Assembly: GCF_004912275.1 (NCBI RefSeq)
Contig: NZ_STGY01000001.1
Location: 129,984 to 193,983, forward strand
Source: Glycomyces buryatensis
GTDB lineage: Bacteria > Actinomycetota > Actinomycetes > Mycobacteriales > Micromonosporaceae
Direction: 5' to 3'
Length of the DNA: 64,000 nt
The position numbers were made by a program, and so were the translations under genes. Below are positions 1 to 9,242 of the stretch, in pieces; the stretch's first letter is position 1, and the number at the start of each line of letters is the position of its first letter. Under the pieces are notes generated by a model that worked only from the letters and a program-made list of their open reading frames with translations, searched no databases and was not told the DNA's origin.

Positions 1-363
1 GGATCCACTTACGACAAAGAGACGCCGGTCACATTCTCCCGGTGAAGTCGTTGCAGCACAACACCTCTCACCATCACCTGCACCGCGTCCCTCCGCGCAC
101 CTTCGCACGTGGGCGCCCCACCACCCCCGGCAGCCGGACACGTTGGACCCGCCCCTTCCCACCGCTGCCGTCGTCGATGCCTTTGGCGCACAGCGACCAT
201 CACCAGACACCGGCCCCGCCGACGCACCGGTCCCCAATGCAGGCCTCCCCAAGCGCCACAACACCACCCGCAAATCCGGCAGTGAACCGCCACCCGCGCG
301 GGCGCCCTAAACGAAAGACATTGCCCCCAGTGCCGACCGTCACCAGGAATATGCGGCCAAGGC
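1..363. other. Non-coding stretch at window edge, with copy A of a degenerate long repeat
   Basis: I see no convincing gene here; the open frames are GC-driven and carry no recognisable domain. About 110-330 (read on the minus strand) resembles 47935-48130 (read on the plus strand). The best core is around 211-277 against 47984-48050, including a shared TGGGGAGGCCTGCATTGGG. The two copies lie at opposite sides of the window. Confidence 0.5.
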
Positions 364-1890
364 TCAGGCGACCAGCTCCGGCGCATACCGGGCCGCGATC
401 TCGGCGGGCGACAACTCGGCTAGGCCCGCGAACTCCGCGGCTTTGGCCCGGCCGCTGGTGGACGCGGGAAACTTGGCGGTGCGCTCCCCGACCCGGACGG
501 TCTCGCCTTCCATGACGACACCGGCCGGCGGAGTGGCCGCACCGAGCCTCGGCATCCGCTGCTCTGAGCGCCACAAGGAACCGATGTCCATGGCCAGGTA
601 GCGGATTGCGTCGACCAGGTCAGTGAAGACGCCTTCCGGGCGTCGCGGTCCGCCACGGGAGGTCGATTCGACGGCGAACCCGTCGGCGCCGATGACGCTG
701 AGATACTTCTGGACCTCCAAATCGCCGATGCACAGCAAGTCATTGGTGCTGAGCGACCAGGTGCGGTGACCTGCCGCCTCGGCGAAAGCTCGTAGGTCGA
801 AACCACCTGAGTAGATCGTCACGCGGTCGATGGCGGCCCGGGTGGCAGCGGCTGCACGATGTACGTACTCTTCGCCCCGGGCCTCGCCGTGGATGCCCCG
901 CCAAGCCCCGCCGACATAGGTCAAATCGTTCTTCTGCCCCGGGCAACCGATCTGAATGCGGTGGTCCTCGACCATCTCGCCCACCTCGTCCGCCAGCGCG
1001 CGGATCAGCTCGACAGCCACCTGAAACGTGTCACCGATATAGACCGGCCGAGCCTCTGACGCGGTCGACACCACGTAGGTGTCTGGCCCGCCGTCGCCTG
1101 GTGCATCGCGTGTCGCAAGCAGTCCTATCGGGCCGACGGGGGTTCGGATCGACACCCCGGTCGGCTCGGCATTGATCGGCCAGCCCAACCCCATCAGCGC
1201 CTCGGCGAGCAGACGAACCTTGTCTCGGCCCCCTGCCAGCGAGAAGTCGCCTTCAACCGGATTGGGGTAAGGGTCCCACAACCGGAAGTACGGTCTGCTC
1301 AGGCGTTCGCCGTGGACTATCCGGGGTCGCAGCCACTTGTCCACGGCCACAGAGCTGGTCAACTCCGATCCGACCACTGTGGGGAGATGTGCCGACGTGG
1401 GGGCAGTTCTGGGGGTGAATTTTCCGGGCGAGTGGATCTTGACCGGTGGTCCGTCCAACGCGAAGGTCACCACGGCAGTGATATGCGCAAGGAGCTCATC
1501 GCGGCCGGTCGGCAGTTGTCCGATCGGCCCGGTATTCGCGGTCCCGTCAAGGGCGTCGCCGATCTCCTCCAAGATGACGAGCTCCGACGCGAGTCCGGGA
1601 ACCGCGAGAGTGCCGATGGGCTGCAACAGGACGCCCGGCAGCAGCACGATCTCGCGCTCGTTCGGATGCGCCGACATCCGTGATACCAGGCGGCCGGTCC
1701 GGGTGAGGATCGCGGCCAGATGATCCGCGGTGAAGTTCTCACTGGCCACCCTCGGATCCTGCGAAGTCGGCAACACCTTCGGGACGCGGAAAACGGCGGC
1801 CGGTGGTTCCCCGGTAATGCCTCGGAACGTCAGGCCCGGGCGCTTGGGCATCTGAGCCAGGACAGCGATTGGTTTGCCCGCTGCGCTCAC
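364..1890 (-). CDS. Hypothetical protein, 508 aa
   Basis: I do not recognise this protein. It has no obvious signal peptide or membrane segment and reads as a soluble mixed alpha/beta protein. I chose the GTG at 1890 because AAGGAG lies about six bases upstream; the open frame continues to 2031 but that part has no ribosome site. It lies downstream of the DUF397 and HTH genes on the same strand, separated by about 220 bases that include a 16-bp palindrome at 2036-2051. It could be a separate unit. No function is assigned. Confidence 0.6.
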   Translation of the reverse strand: MSAAGKPIAVLAQMPKRPGLTFRGITGEPPAAVFRVPKVLPTSQDPRVASENFTADHLAAILTRTGRLVSRMSAHPNEREIVLLPGVLLQPIGTLAVPGLASELVILEEIGDALDGTANTGPIGQLPTGRDELLAHITAVVTFALDGPPVKIHSPGKFTPRTAPTSAHLPTVVGSELTSSVAVDKWLRPRIVHGERLSRPYFRLWDPYPNPVEGDFSLAGGRDKVRLLAEALMGLGWPINAEPTGVSIRTPVGPIGLLATRDAPGDGGPDTYVVSTASEARPVYIGDTFQVAVELIRALADEVGEMVEDHRIQIGCPGQKNDLTYVGGAWRGIHGEARGEEYVHRAAAATRAAIDRVTIYSGGFDLRAFAEAAGHRTWSLSTNDLLCIGDLEVQKYLSVIGADGFAVESTSRGGPRRPEGVFTDLVDAIRYLAMDIGSLWRSEQRMPRLGAATPPAGVVMEGETVRVGERTAKFPASTSGRAKAAEFAGLAELSPAEIAARYAPELVA

Positions 1891-2035
1891 GCCGTGCTCC
1901 TTCGGTTCGGCGGACCGGAGCGGCGATAGCCGCCTGATGTTGAAGGGGCCCGGTTCGTGGGTGCTCTCCTGGTAGGAGCGAGTCCGCTTTCCGCCCCCCT
2001 GACAAAGACTCACTGAGGCGGGTTGTCTCACTCCG

Positions 2036-2051
2036 GTGGCAGATCTGCCAC
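2036..2051. promoter_or_regulatory. 16-bp perfect palindrome, possible operator
   Basis: GTGGCAGATCTGCCAC is a perfect two-fold symmetric sequence between the DUF397 gene and the 508-aa gene. It could be a dimeric regulator site for the downstream gene. No factor is identified, and a chance palindrome is possible. Confidence 0.3.
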
Positions 2052-2114
2052 GCCCCTGCCATCGTCACTGAGAATCTGTGGCGGGGTTTGAGAACCTACA
2101 CAGTGCTTCCTGCT

Positions 2115-2360
2115 TCACTCCGTGAAGTCGAACTCGCCGTCCCTGGCTCCGGCCAGGAAGGCGTCCCACTCGGCGCGGGTGTAGACGATCACGGAGCCTT
2201 CGGGGTGATGGGAGTGGCGCACCGCGACCCGCCCGGAGCCGTCGGCAATCGGCCCGGCCTCAACGCACTGGCCGTTGTCACTCTGGCTGCGGCTGCTCTT
2301 CCTCCAGCGAATCCCGGCCAGCTCCTGGTTCGAGAGCTCCTGCTCAGTGCCGGTCTTCAT
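2115..2360 (-). CDS. DUF397 domain protein
   Basis: An 81-aa protein with the DUF397 hallmarks: the WRKSSRS block near residues 19-25, a CVE motif after it, a VAVRHS strand, and a terminal segment with an aromatic and W-x2-F. In actinobacteria DUF397 proteins are usually encoded directly behind a Scr1/DUF5753 helix-turn-helix gene, and some such pairs have been described as toxin-antitoxin-like or developmental regulators (BldB/WhiJ-like). Here the upstream HTH gene overlaps it by four bases, which indicates translational coupling. The biochemical role of the family remains uncertain. Confidence 0.9.
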   Translation of the reverse strand: MKTGTEQELSNQELAGIRWRKSSRSQSDNGQCVEAGPIADGSGRVAVRHSHHPEGSVIVYTRAEWDAFLAGARDGEFDFTE

Positions 2361-3220
2361 TCTTCACCCTCCAAATACCGCTTGACCAGCGCGTTCGACT
2401 CCTCAGGAGACAACGCACTCTCAACCAGATCTTTCCACACCTCCCGGATATGACTCACGGTTGGCTCCTCGATGTAGAGCGAGCCACCCACAGTCTCGAC
2501 ATGGGCGACGTCTGGATACGGGTCCGGCATCTCATAGAGCTGGAAGCTGCCTCGAAGTGCAGCGTGAGGTCCGACAGCGGTCGGAATCACCTGAACCTCG
2601 ATGTTCTCCAGTTCGCCCAGCTCTGCCAAAAGCCGCAGCTGAGCCTGCATTTCCTCCCTGCGGCCCACCGGGCGCACCAAAGCCGACTCTTCGAGCACGA
2701 TCGCGAACCGAGTCGGGTCATCCTTGTGAAGCACGTGCTGCCGCTCGATGCGGAGATCGATCCACTTGGCGATCTGCACCTCACGAGTGCGTTCCCCAGC
2801 GCCATAACGAATCAGGGTATCGGCGTACTCGCGGGTCTGGAGCAAACCATGCACGATGATGTGCTGGTAGACGCAAATTCGCTCAGCACGAGATTCGAGC
2901 CAGGGGATGTCGACGAAGTCCTGCCCGAAGTCATCGGTGTGCGGGTCCCACCAGTCCTTGCGCCAGACCTCGTCGCAAAGCTGAAGCAACCCGTTGCGCT
3001 CCAGCTCGCTGGATACCCCGTAGAAGTCGAGGAGATCGATGACATCGTTCCGGCGGAAGGGGATCTCACCGGACTCGTATCGGCCAAGCATGCTGTTGTT
3101 CCGCTGAATGTGGTCAGCGGCTTCCTGCTGGGGGATGCGAAGACCCTTGCGGATGCGTCGCATCCGCTCACCAAGCCATTGAGACCTCAAGCTGGGGCCG
3201 GGACCTGTAACACGCGTCAT
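2357..3220 (-). CDS. XRE-type helix-turn-helix regulator with Scr1/DUF5753 domain
   Basis: A 287-aa protein. Residues about 10-70 form an XRE helix-turn-helix (GERMRRIRKGL, then an N-S-M-L-G-R-Y-E-S-G recognition segment). The remainder is the Scr1-type DUF5753 domain, with the FVDIPWLESRAERI and LLQTREYA blocks typical of WhiJ/Scr1 proteins. The ATG at 3220 has GAGGAG seven bases upstream; longer frames lack a ribosome site. Its stop overlaps the DUF397 start as ATGA. The likely role is a DNA-binding regulator working with the DUF397 partner; the target is unknown. Confidence 0.9.
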   Translation of the reverse strand: MTRVTGPGPSLRSQWLGERMRRIRKGLRIPQQEAADHIQRNNSMLGRYESGEIPFRRNDVIDLLDFYGVSSELERNGLLQLCDEVWRKDWWDPHTDDFGQDFVDIPWLESRAERICVYQHIIVHGLLQTREYADTLIRYGAGERTREVQIAKWIDLRIERQHVLHKDDPTRFAIVLEESALVRPVGRREEMQAQLRLLAELGELENIEVQVIPTAVGPHAALRGSFQLYEMPDPYPDVAHVETVGGSLYIEEPTVSHIREVWKDLVESALSPEESNALVKRYLEGEE

Positions 3221-3387
3221 GAGACAACTCCTCACGCGATTGAGTGAAAATTCTCGAAGAAACTCGAATGCAAACTTGTATTCCGGTGACAATCATGCCA
3301 CCATATCAATCAGGTGTGAGAGGTCCATCACGGGATTCCGGGGAGGGAGTTCTTGCGGGCGGACATTTCACGCCCTTCATTGAAGCC

Positions 3388-3432
3388 GACCGGGGCGGGA
3401 CCCGATTTCGTAGGTCCAGTCCCGCCCCGGTC
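3388..3432. promoter_or_regulatory. Leader hairpin (14-bp perfect stem) before the 3455 gene
   Basis: Arms GACCGGGGCGGGAC (3388-3401) and its exact complement (3419-3432) enclose a 17-base loop and end ten bases before the GGAGG that serves the gene at 3455. The stem could be a terminator or attenuator in the 5' leader, or a structure affecting translation. No T-run follows. Confidence 0.45.
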
Positions 3433-3454
3433 TTAGACAGCGGAGGTAAAAACC

Positions 3455-3817
3455 GTGTCTGCACCCATTGTCATCGATCCGACCGACACTGCCAAACTCG
3501 ATTCCAGCGACGAGCCGCAGTCGTTCACCATCCGCTGCGCCGAATGCGGCGATGACCTCGGCACTCACCTGTCGCACTGCCCCGGCGTCATCGCCGCGGG
3601 CTACGACTCCCCCGGCCTCGGGGCGTTCTCCAGCACCGTCTACCCCACCGTTGGGGGCAACTTCTGCAAGCACAACAGCGCCGTCACCGCGCTCCGCTTC
3701 TACCTGATGTTCGGCCCCGTCGAACTTCACTTCGCGGACGGCCGCGTCCTCACCATGGATGACCTTCCAAACGGCCTCTTCGACTCCGCCGCATCCGAGA
3801 ACGAACCGCTCGAATGA
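3455..3817 (+). CDS. Small hypothetical protein with Cys/His cluster
   Basis: 120 aa, GTG start with GGAGG eight bases upstream. Residues about 28-45 hold CAECGDD...HLSHCPG (C-x2-C followed by H-x2-H-C), which could bind zinc. The C-terminal half (residues 75-110) contains a GPVELHFADGR strand pattern. It is divergent from the HTH/DUF397 pair, with a strong hairpin in its leader and a 24-bp stem terminator after it, so it is probably a single-gene transcript. Family not recognised. Confidence 0.7.
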   Translation: MSAPIVIDPTDTAKLDSSDEPQSFTIRCAECGDDLGTHLSHCPGVIAAGYDSPGLGAFSSTVYPTVGGNFCKHNSAVTALRFYLMFGPVELHFADGRVLTMDDLPNGLFDSAASENEPLE

Positions 3818-3825
3818 GGTTCCAA

Positions 3826-3876
3826 CGTAATGGAAGAGGGGCGGGACGCGAAGCGTCCCGCCCCTCTTCCATTACG
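3826..3876. terminator. Bidirectional terminator, 24-bp perfect stem
   Basis: Two 24-base arms (3826-3849 and 3853-3876) are exactly complementary around the 3-base loop GAA. It sits between the convergent 3455 gene and dnaG. There is no poly-T tract, which is common for actinobacterial terminators. Confidence 0.85.
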
Positions 3877-3963
3877 CCTTAAAGCAGTTCGCCTCCGGCC
3901 GATCAGCCATCAACCGCGGACTGGTCGAAGGTCCGGGTCCAGCCAACTGGGGCTGCCACTGGA

Positions 3964-5826
3964 TCAGCCGTCGCCCGCGGACTGGTCCCTCAGTGACCTG
4001 GCATGCTGCTCCAGGCCCATGAGCTTCCCGAACAGCGACATGTACTCGTCCTTGTCCGTCGTCGGATTGATGCGCTGCAACCGCCGCTTCAAATCCGCCA
4101 GCTCCTCCTCGACCACCGGTCGCTGAATCCGCGCCAGGATCGGCCGCACGTACAGCCCATCCGGTTCCCCCTGAATGAGCAGCGGCTCCACCGCCAGCTC
4201 GTTCACCATGGCCTGCGCCGCGATCTCCCCGCAGGCACTGCCGACCGCGGCAATCCAGTTCGGACCTGCCGCGGCCTGCGCCGCTCCCCCGGCCGCGTCG
4301 ATCGCCTCGCGCACCGCCCGGTAGTTCGGATCGGTATACGGCACTGAGTCGACCGCATCGAAGTACGGCCCCGCGACCTGCGGATGCTGCAATGCGACCT
4401 TCAGCAGCTCGCGCTGCGCCCGCAGCTGCGTCGAATCCGCATCCCGCGGACGCCGCGGCCTCGCGGCCTCGGCGGGCGCCTGCTGACCCGCGGCGGCCCC
4501 CGCCACCGCGCGGCGCAGCTCCGCCTTCTCCTTACCGAGCCGCCCGGCGTAGTCGCCGATGTACTCCTCGACCAGGCCGCGGTCCTTCACGCGTGCCAGC
4601 AGCGGCGCGATCGCGCGGATCGCATGCAGGCGGCCCTCCGCGGTGTCCAGGTCGTGCTTGGCGATCTCGCGGTCGAGCGCGAACTGCACCAGCGGCGTGT
4701 GCCGCTCGATCAGTTCGCGAACCGCCGCGTCGCCCGCGCTCTGGCGCAGCTCGCACGGGTCCTGGCCGCCGGGAGTGACCGCGATATACGTCTGGGAGAC
4801 GAACCGCTGCTCCTCATCGAAGGCCTTGAGGGCGGCGCGCTGGCCGGCTTCGTCGCCGTCGAAGGTGAAGATGATGCGCCCATCGGCCGACTCGGAGTCG
4901 AACAGGAACCGCCGCAGCACCCGGATGTGCTCCGAGCCGAAGGCGGTGCCGCAGGTCGCGACCGCGACCGGGACGCCGGCGAGATGGCAGGCCATGACGT
5001 CCGTGTAACCCTCCACGATCACCACCCGCCCGCTCTTGGCGATCTCCCTACGCGCCAGGTCGATCCCGTACAGGACCTGCGACTTCTTGTACAGCGGGGT
5101 CTCTGGGGTGTTGAGGTATTTGGGCCCCTGGTCATCCTCGAAGAGCTTGCGGGCGCCGAAGCCGATCGTCGCGCCCGAAGAGTCGCGGATGGGCCACACC
5201 AGACGGCGGCGGAAGCGGTCGATGAGGCTGCCGGAGCGCGAAGGCTTGGACAGACCCGCATTGGTCAGCTCCTCGGCGCTGAATCCTTTGGAGCGCAAGT
5301 GCTTCGACAGCGCATCCCAGGAGTCGGGGGCGTAACCGCAACCGAAGGTCGCGGCGGCGTCGCGGTCGAAGCCGCGCCCGGTGAGGAACTGGCGGGCGAT
5401 CTGCGCCTCGGGTTTGAGCAGCCCACTTGTGTAGAACTCGGCGGCCGCGGCGTGGGCGTCGAGCAGGCGCTGCTTGAGTCCCGGCTGCGCGGACGGGCCG
5501 CGCTGGACCCGGCCGTCGATGTCCTCATAGGTCAGTTTGATCCCGGCGCGGACGGCCAGGCGTTCGATGGCCTCGACGAAGCTGAGTCCGTCGATCTCGG
5601 TGAGGAAGGTGATGGCGTCGCCGCCGACCCCGCAGCCGAAGCAGTGGTAGACGCCGCGCGCCGGGGTGACGTTGAAGCTCGGGGAGCGTTCGTCATGGAA
5701 CGGGCAGAGCCCCTTGAGGTTGCCACCACCGGCATTGCGCAGCGTGACGCGCTCGCCGATCACGTCGGCGATATCCACCCGCTCCCGCACCAGCTGAATA
5801 TCGGCATCCCGGATCCGCCCCGCCAC
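3964..5826 (-). CDS. dnaG: DNA primase DnaG
   Basis: 620 aa. It makes the RNA primers for replication. Residues about 40-65 carry the CHC2 zinc finger (CPFHDERSPSF, then YHCFGCGVGGD). The TOPRIM core follows: VVIVEGYTDVMA near residue 270 and a FTFDGDEAGQRA acidic motif near 320, with a conserved DXD-type region. A C-terminal helicase-binding region follows a low-complexity Ala-rich linker near residues 440-460. The start is GTG at 5826 with GAGGTGA just upstream. It reads toward the 24-bp-stem terminator. Upstream lies an array of 14-bp repeats. Confidence 0.97.
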   Translation of the reverse strand: MAGRIRDADIQLVRERVDIADVIGERVTLRNAGGGNLKGLCPFHDERSPSFNVTPARGVYHCFGCGVGGDAITFLTEIDGLSFVEAIERLAVRAGIKLTYEDIDGRVQRGPSAQPGLKQRLLDAHAAAAEFYTSGLLKPEAQIARQFLTGRGFDRDAAATFGCGYAPDSWDALSKHLRSKGFSAEELTNAGLSKPSRSGSLIDRFRRRLVWPIRDSSGATIGFGARKLFEDDQGPKYLNTPETPLYKKSQVLYGIDLARREIAKSGRVVIVEGYTDVMACHLAGVPVAVATCGTAFGSEHIRVLRRFLFDSESADGRIIFTFDGDEAGQRAALKAFDEEQRFVSQTYIAVTPGGQDPCELRQSAGDAAVRELIERHTPLVQFALDREIAKHDLDTAEGRLHAIRAIAPLLARVKDRGLVEEYIGDYAGRLGKEKAELRRAVAGAAAGQQAPAEAARPRRPRDADSTQLRAQRELLKVALQHPQVAGPYFDAVDSVPYTDPNYRAVREAIDAAGGAAQAAAGPNWIAAVGSACGEIAAQAMVNELAVEPLLIQGEPDGLYVRPILARIQRPVVEEELADLKRRLQRINPTTDKDEYMSLFGKLMGLEQHARSLRDQSAGDG

Positions 5827-6182
5827 TGCTCACCTCATTCCCATGTCCCGACCATTCTGCCTGCCGCGTCCGACAAGAACCCAGCCGCTGCCGGGTACTT
5901 GTGAGCACCAACTTGTGAGCACAGGCTTGGGAGCACCGCCTTGTGAACACAGGATGGCGAACACCGGACCGCGACCCCAGTGCGAGCCCCGAAACCCCGG
6001 GCCGCCGGACGGCGGCGGGAGCGTCGCCGCGGTGGCGGGATTCACTAGAGACCAATGGCCGCAAGGGAGCGCCAGGTCGAAGGCTCGCGCAGGTAGACGT
6101 CCAGCTGTACCATGTTCCTCAGTCGAGTCTTTCCCGACCACGCCTCACGGTTGTGCTCGCCAATCAGCTAGAGTCGCCTATC
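5827..6182. other. Divergent intergenic region between dnaG and the Pro-rich protein gene
   Basis: 356 bases with no gene. It must hold both divergent promoters. The clear structure is the five-unit 14-bp repeat array at 5897-5966. A TAGAGT hexamer eight bases before the ATG at 6183 could be a -10 for a nearly leaderless transcript; no good -35 is seen. Confidence 0.5.
5897..5966. repeat. 14-bp tandem repeat, five units
   Basis: Five consecutive 14-base units resembling ACTTGTGAGCACCA: units 1 and 2 are nearly identical, and unit 3 (GGGAGCAC), unit 4 (GTGAACAC) and unit 5 (GCGAACAC) are diverged. The core GTGAGCAC is two-fold symmetric apart from the centre. The array sits 71-140 bases upstream of the dnaG start. 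Confidence 0.8.
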
Positions 6183-9032
6183 ATGCCGGACCCAACGCCC
6201 GAGCAGCCGCCTTCCTGGCCTCCGGCCAGTGAGCCGACGGCCACACCCACCAATCCGCCCCGCATCACCACCCGCGGGGTGGGGCATGTGCCGCCCCCTC
6301 CGCAGGAGGACGCGCAGCCACCAGAGGGAGTGCCGCCGCAGGCCGATCCCTACCAGCAGGCGCCACCGGCGTCCGCCGGTTACGGCGACCCCGGTGCGGG
6401 CTCCGGCATCGCCGACGCCTTCGGAAAGCGCCGCGCCGAACCCGAAGTCCCACGTCAGTCCGATTGGGGCGGTTCGGATCTCGGTGCGAGCTTCCCGCCT
6501 CGCAGCACCGAGCCCGAGGCCCCGCAGCCGACCGGCTGGGGAGCCGAACCCGAGCCCCCGCGTCAGAGCGAATGGCTCACCGAGCCCCCGGTCAAGTCCG
6601 AGTGGGCCGACTCCGACTTGGGCGGACCCGTCTCCTATCCCGCCGGTCCCCCGACCGCCGAGACCCAGCGCCCGGACTTCTCCGACCAGTGGCCTCCGCG
6701 GGAGAACTCCGAGTGGATCAGCCAGCAGTCCGCGCAGGCCGACTCCGGCTGGGGCATCTCCAATGGCGGCGCCGCCTGGCGCGACTCCGGAGTGCCCGCC
6801 GATCTGGAGCCCGAGCGCCCGGCCGACCAGTCGTACTCCCCGGACCCGAACGCGGTCCCCTATGGATCCGACCCGCAGGCGTACGGCAATCCGCAACCCG
6901 ACGCGTACGGAGCTCCGCAAGCTGACGGCTTCGGGGCACCCCCGGCGGACGCCTACGGTGCGCCGCAGGCAGATGCCTTCGGGGCACCGCAGCCCGACGC
7001 CTTCGCGCCCGAGACCGGCCAGGGCGGGGCCTTCGGCTCCCAGCCGTACCAGCCCGAGCCCGCACGGAACGAGGGCTTCGGCCACGAGGGCTTCCAAGCC
7101 GAAGCGCCGCAGGCGAACCCCTACGCTCCCGAGCAGCAGCCCTACCAGGGCGGAATGTCGCAGGACGAGCAGTACTTCGCCGACCTTCGCGCCCCGGGGG
7201 CCGCTCAGAGCGACCCGTACCAGCGCGAGGAGCAGCCCTTCGGGGGAGCCGACGCGTACGCGCCGGAGCACCAGCCTCCCGCGCCCGAGTCCGCCTACCC
7301 GTCGGCCCCGGGCGTTCCCGAGCAGCGCCAGGCCGATACGGCCCCGCCGCATGAGGCCGCCCCGGCCGAACCCGCACCGCCGCAACCGGAGGAGCGCCGC
7401 ACCGTCACCGCTCCGCCGACCCACCGCGGCGTCCGCTATGCCATCTACGGCATCGGCGGGCTCATCACACTCGGCCTGATCATCGGCATCGTCCTCATGC
7501 TCGGCTCCGGGGCACCGCCCGACGAGCCCGGCGACCAGGGCGGCGACGGCGACTCGGGCGGCGCGAACCCCGGCGCCGGAGACGAACTCACCCCCGAGCG
7601 CTACACCGAACTCGCCGGGTCCGTCGGCACCGCCGAATGGTTCGAATGGCGCTACGGCACCGCCGGCGAGAACGGCGCCTCCGAGGAGCTCGCGCAGGCC
7701 GGTGGCGACGCGATCGCCTCCGAACCGCTGCTCGGCGACACCGACCGCAGCATCCAGGGCCAGCTCGCCTACGCGAGCGACGACGCCGATCTCTCCGGCG
7801 TCGACCACGTCACCACCGTCGAGGCGACCGACAGCCAGCTGGGCCTGACCCCGCGGGCCGGCGGCCGGTTCTCCGAAGAGGGCCACCCCGAGCTCGAACT
7901 GCAGGACGGCTCGACCGCCGACTGCATCGCCGAGCTCGGCACCGACCTCGGCAAGCCCGTGGCGCTCGCGCGCCCCGAGCAGAGCGCGGAGGTCAACGCC
8001 CACTCGGTGATCGCGTTCTCCAGCGGCATCATCGCCACCACCGGCATCAGCGGCGCCCAGGGCGGCACCTGTCTGCAACTGCCGGACGGCCACGTCCCCA
8101 CGGATGTCGCGCTCACCGACGGCAATGAACTCGCGCTCGTGACGACCTGGCAGCCCGAGTCGCAGACCGGTTCGCTGGTCGTCGTCGCGCTGTCCGACCA
8201 GGCCGGCAAGTACCAGTCCAGCTGGTCCGAGCCGTACGCGGGCCTTCCGAACACCGGCGCCTTCGGCGCGGCCGAGACCGTCGGGGTCGTGGAACTGCCG
8301 TTCACCGCGCCGACCTCGGTCGACGCGTGGTCGAACTCGTCGGGCTCGCTCTCCTTGAGCCGCGCCACGATCGAGGACGGTGCGCACGCCGACACCGTCG
8401 CGACCTCCGGCTACGCGCTGGTCGGCTCGCTCGCCGAAGGGCAGGTCACCCGCATCGACCTGGCCTCGACGCTCGCGGGCCTGGCGGCGCAGCACTACGA
8501 GGGCGCCGAGTTCGCCTTCGACGCCGCGGCCGGCGACCCGGTGGACCTCGAAGGCGGCATCGCCGACGTGGCCGCCACCGAGGACGTGCTGGCCGTCGCC
8601 ACCGGCGACGGCGTGGTCCACGAGCTCGATTCCGAACTGGCCGAGCAGTCCGCCACCGAGGTCGGGGCCAACCCGACCTGCCTGGTGGTCGGCGCGCAGA
8701 GCGGCGAGTTCATCGCCACCAGCCGCGGCGACGCGAAGGTGAGCTGGGTGTCGGGCGGCGAGGTCACGCGGGAGCTGGCCGACCAGCGCCTGACCGACCC
8801 GCTGTGCGCGTCCGAGACGCCCGCGCTCGAGGCGAAGGGCTACTCGGGCTCGGCGACGATGCTGCTGGTCGCCGACTTCGGCGGCCAGGCGCTCCACTCG
8901 TACCTGGTCGGCGCGGGCCAGACGGCCGGCGGCGCCGGAATCGGCGAGGACGGCGCGATCAGCTACGCGGGGGCTTACGAAGTTGAGGGCAATCCGTTCG
9001 GCACCTCGGTGACGGTCGACCTGCCGCAATAG
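6183..9032 (+). CDS. Large proline/glutamine-rich membrane-anchored protein, 949 aa
   Basis: About 415 N-terminal residues are cytoplasmic low-complexity sequence rich in Pro, Gln, Glu and Ala, with short DAYGAPQAD / DAFGAPQPD repeats near residues 235-280. One membrane helix follows (about residues 417-443, GGLITLGLIIGIVLMLG), then about 500 exported residues with an acidic Gly-rich linker. The exported part has repeated VAL/VATGDG strands and two Cys (DCIAEL, GTCLQL) that might pair, suggesting a beta-propeller-like fold, but this is only an impression. I chose ATG 6183; longer frames run into the intergenic region. A strong terminator follows. Confidence 0.8.
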   Translation: MPDPTPEQPPSWPPASEPTATPTNPPRITTRGVGHVPPPPQEDAQPPEGVPPQADPYQQAPPASAGYGDPGAGSGIADAFGKRRAEPEVPRQSDWGGSDLGASFPPRSTEPEAPQPTGWGAEPEPPRQSEWLTEPPVKSEWADSDLGGPVSYPAGPPTAETQRPDFSDQWPPRENSEWISQQSAQADSGWGISNGGAAWRDSGVPADLEPERPADQSYSPDPNAVPYGSDPQAYGNPQPDAYGAPQADGFGAPPADAYGAPQADAFGAPQPDAFAPETGQGGAFGSQPYQPEPARNEGFGHEGFQAEAPQANPYAPEQQPYQGGMSQDEQYFADLRAPGAAQSDPYQREEQPFGGADAYAPEHQPPAPESAYPSAPGVPEQRQADTAPPHEAAPAEPAPPQPEERRTVTAPPTHRGVRYAIYGIGGLITLGLIIGIVLMLGSGAPPDEPGDQGGDGDSGGANPGAGDELTPERYTELAGSVGTAEWFEWRYGTAGENGASEELAQAGGDAIASEPLLGDTDRSIQGQLAYASDDADLSGVDHVTTVEATDSQLGLTPRAGGRFSEEGHPELELQDGSTADCIAELGTDLGKPVALARPEQSAEVNAHSVIAFSSGIIATTGISGAQGGTCLQLPDGHVPTDVALTDGNELALVTTWQPESQTGSLVVVALSDQAGKYQSSWSEPYAGLPNTGAFGAAETVGVVELPFTAPTSVDAWSNSSGSLSLSRATIEDGAHADTVATSGYALVGSLAEGQVTRIDLASTLAGLAAQHYEGAEFAFDAAAGDPVDLEGGIADVAATEDVLAVATGDGVVHELDSELAEQSATEVGANPTCLVVGAQSGEFIATSRGDAKVSWVSGGEVTRELADQRLTDPLCASETPALEAKGYSGSATMLLVADFGGQALHSYLVGAGQTAGGAGIGEDGAISYAGAYEVEGNPFGTSVTVDLPQ

Positions 9033-9042
9033 CGAACGCACC

Positions 9043-9086
9043 AACGGCTGCGGTCCCCGGCGATATCGCCGGGGACCGCAGCCGTT
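9043..9086. terminator. Terminator, 22-bp perfect palindrome
   Basis: AACGGCTGCGGTCCCCGGCG followed by AT and the exact inverse complement, 44 bases in all, ten bases after the stop of the 949-aa protein gene. Confidence 0.85.
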
Positions 9087-9128
9087 TCGGCTCGACGGGT
9101 CGCGGCGATGAATTGCGGCGGGCCGGCG

Positions 9129-9199
9129 ATGTCGGACCCTCCCGGCACCATTGATAGTGGGGGGGACCCCATGGGTCCGATTTGAAGGCAAGCGCCGGG
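9129..9199 (+). repeat. Interspersed intergenic repeat, copy 1
   Basis: About 70 bases that recur at 37926-37993 and, inverted, at 38860-38928. The right-hand 25 bases (containing TCCGATTTGAAGGCAAGCG) are identical between copies 1 and 3. This copy lies just upstream of the dusB promoter. Confidence 0.75.
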
Positions 9200-9242
9200 A
9201 ATGCCCGGCCCGCCCGCTCTCGTCCACCCTCGTCACACTCGT

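Noticed and set aside
5943-6182. Longer open frame upstream of the 949-aa protein
   Set aside because: The extension reads through the 14-bp repeat end and has no ribosome site or domain; ATG 6183 is the better start.
6168-9236. A 1,022-aa open frame on the minus strand opposite the Pro-rich gene
   Set aside because: It is a GC-rich antisense shadow (Arg/Gly-rich, no domain) of the real plus-strand gene.
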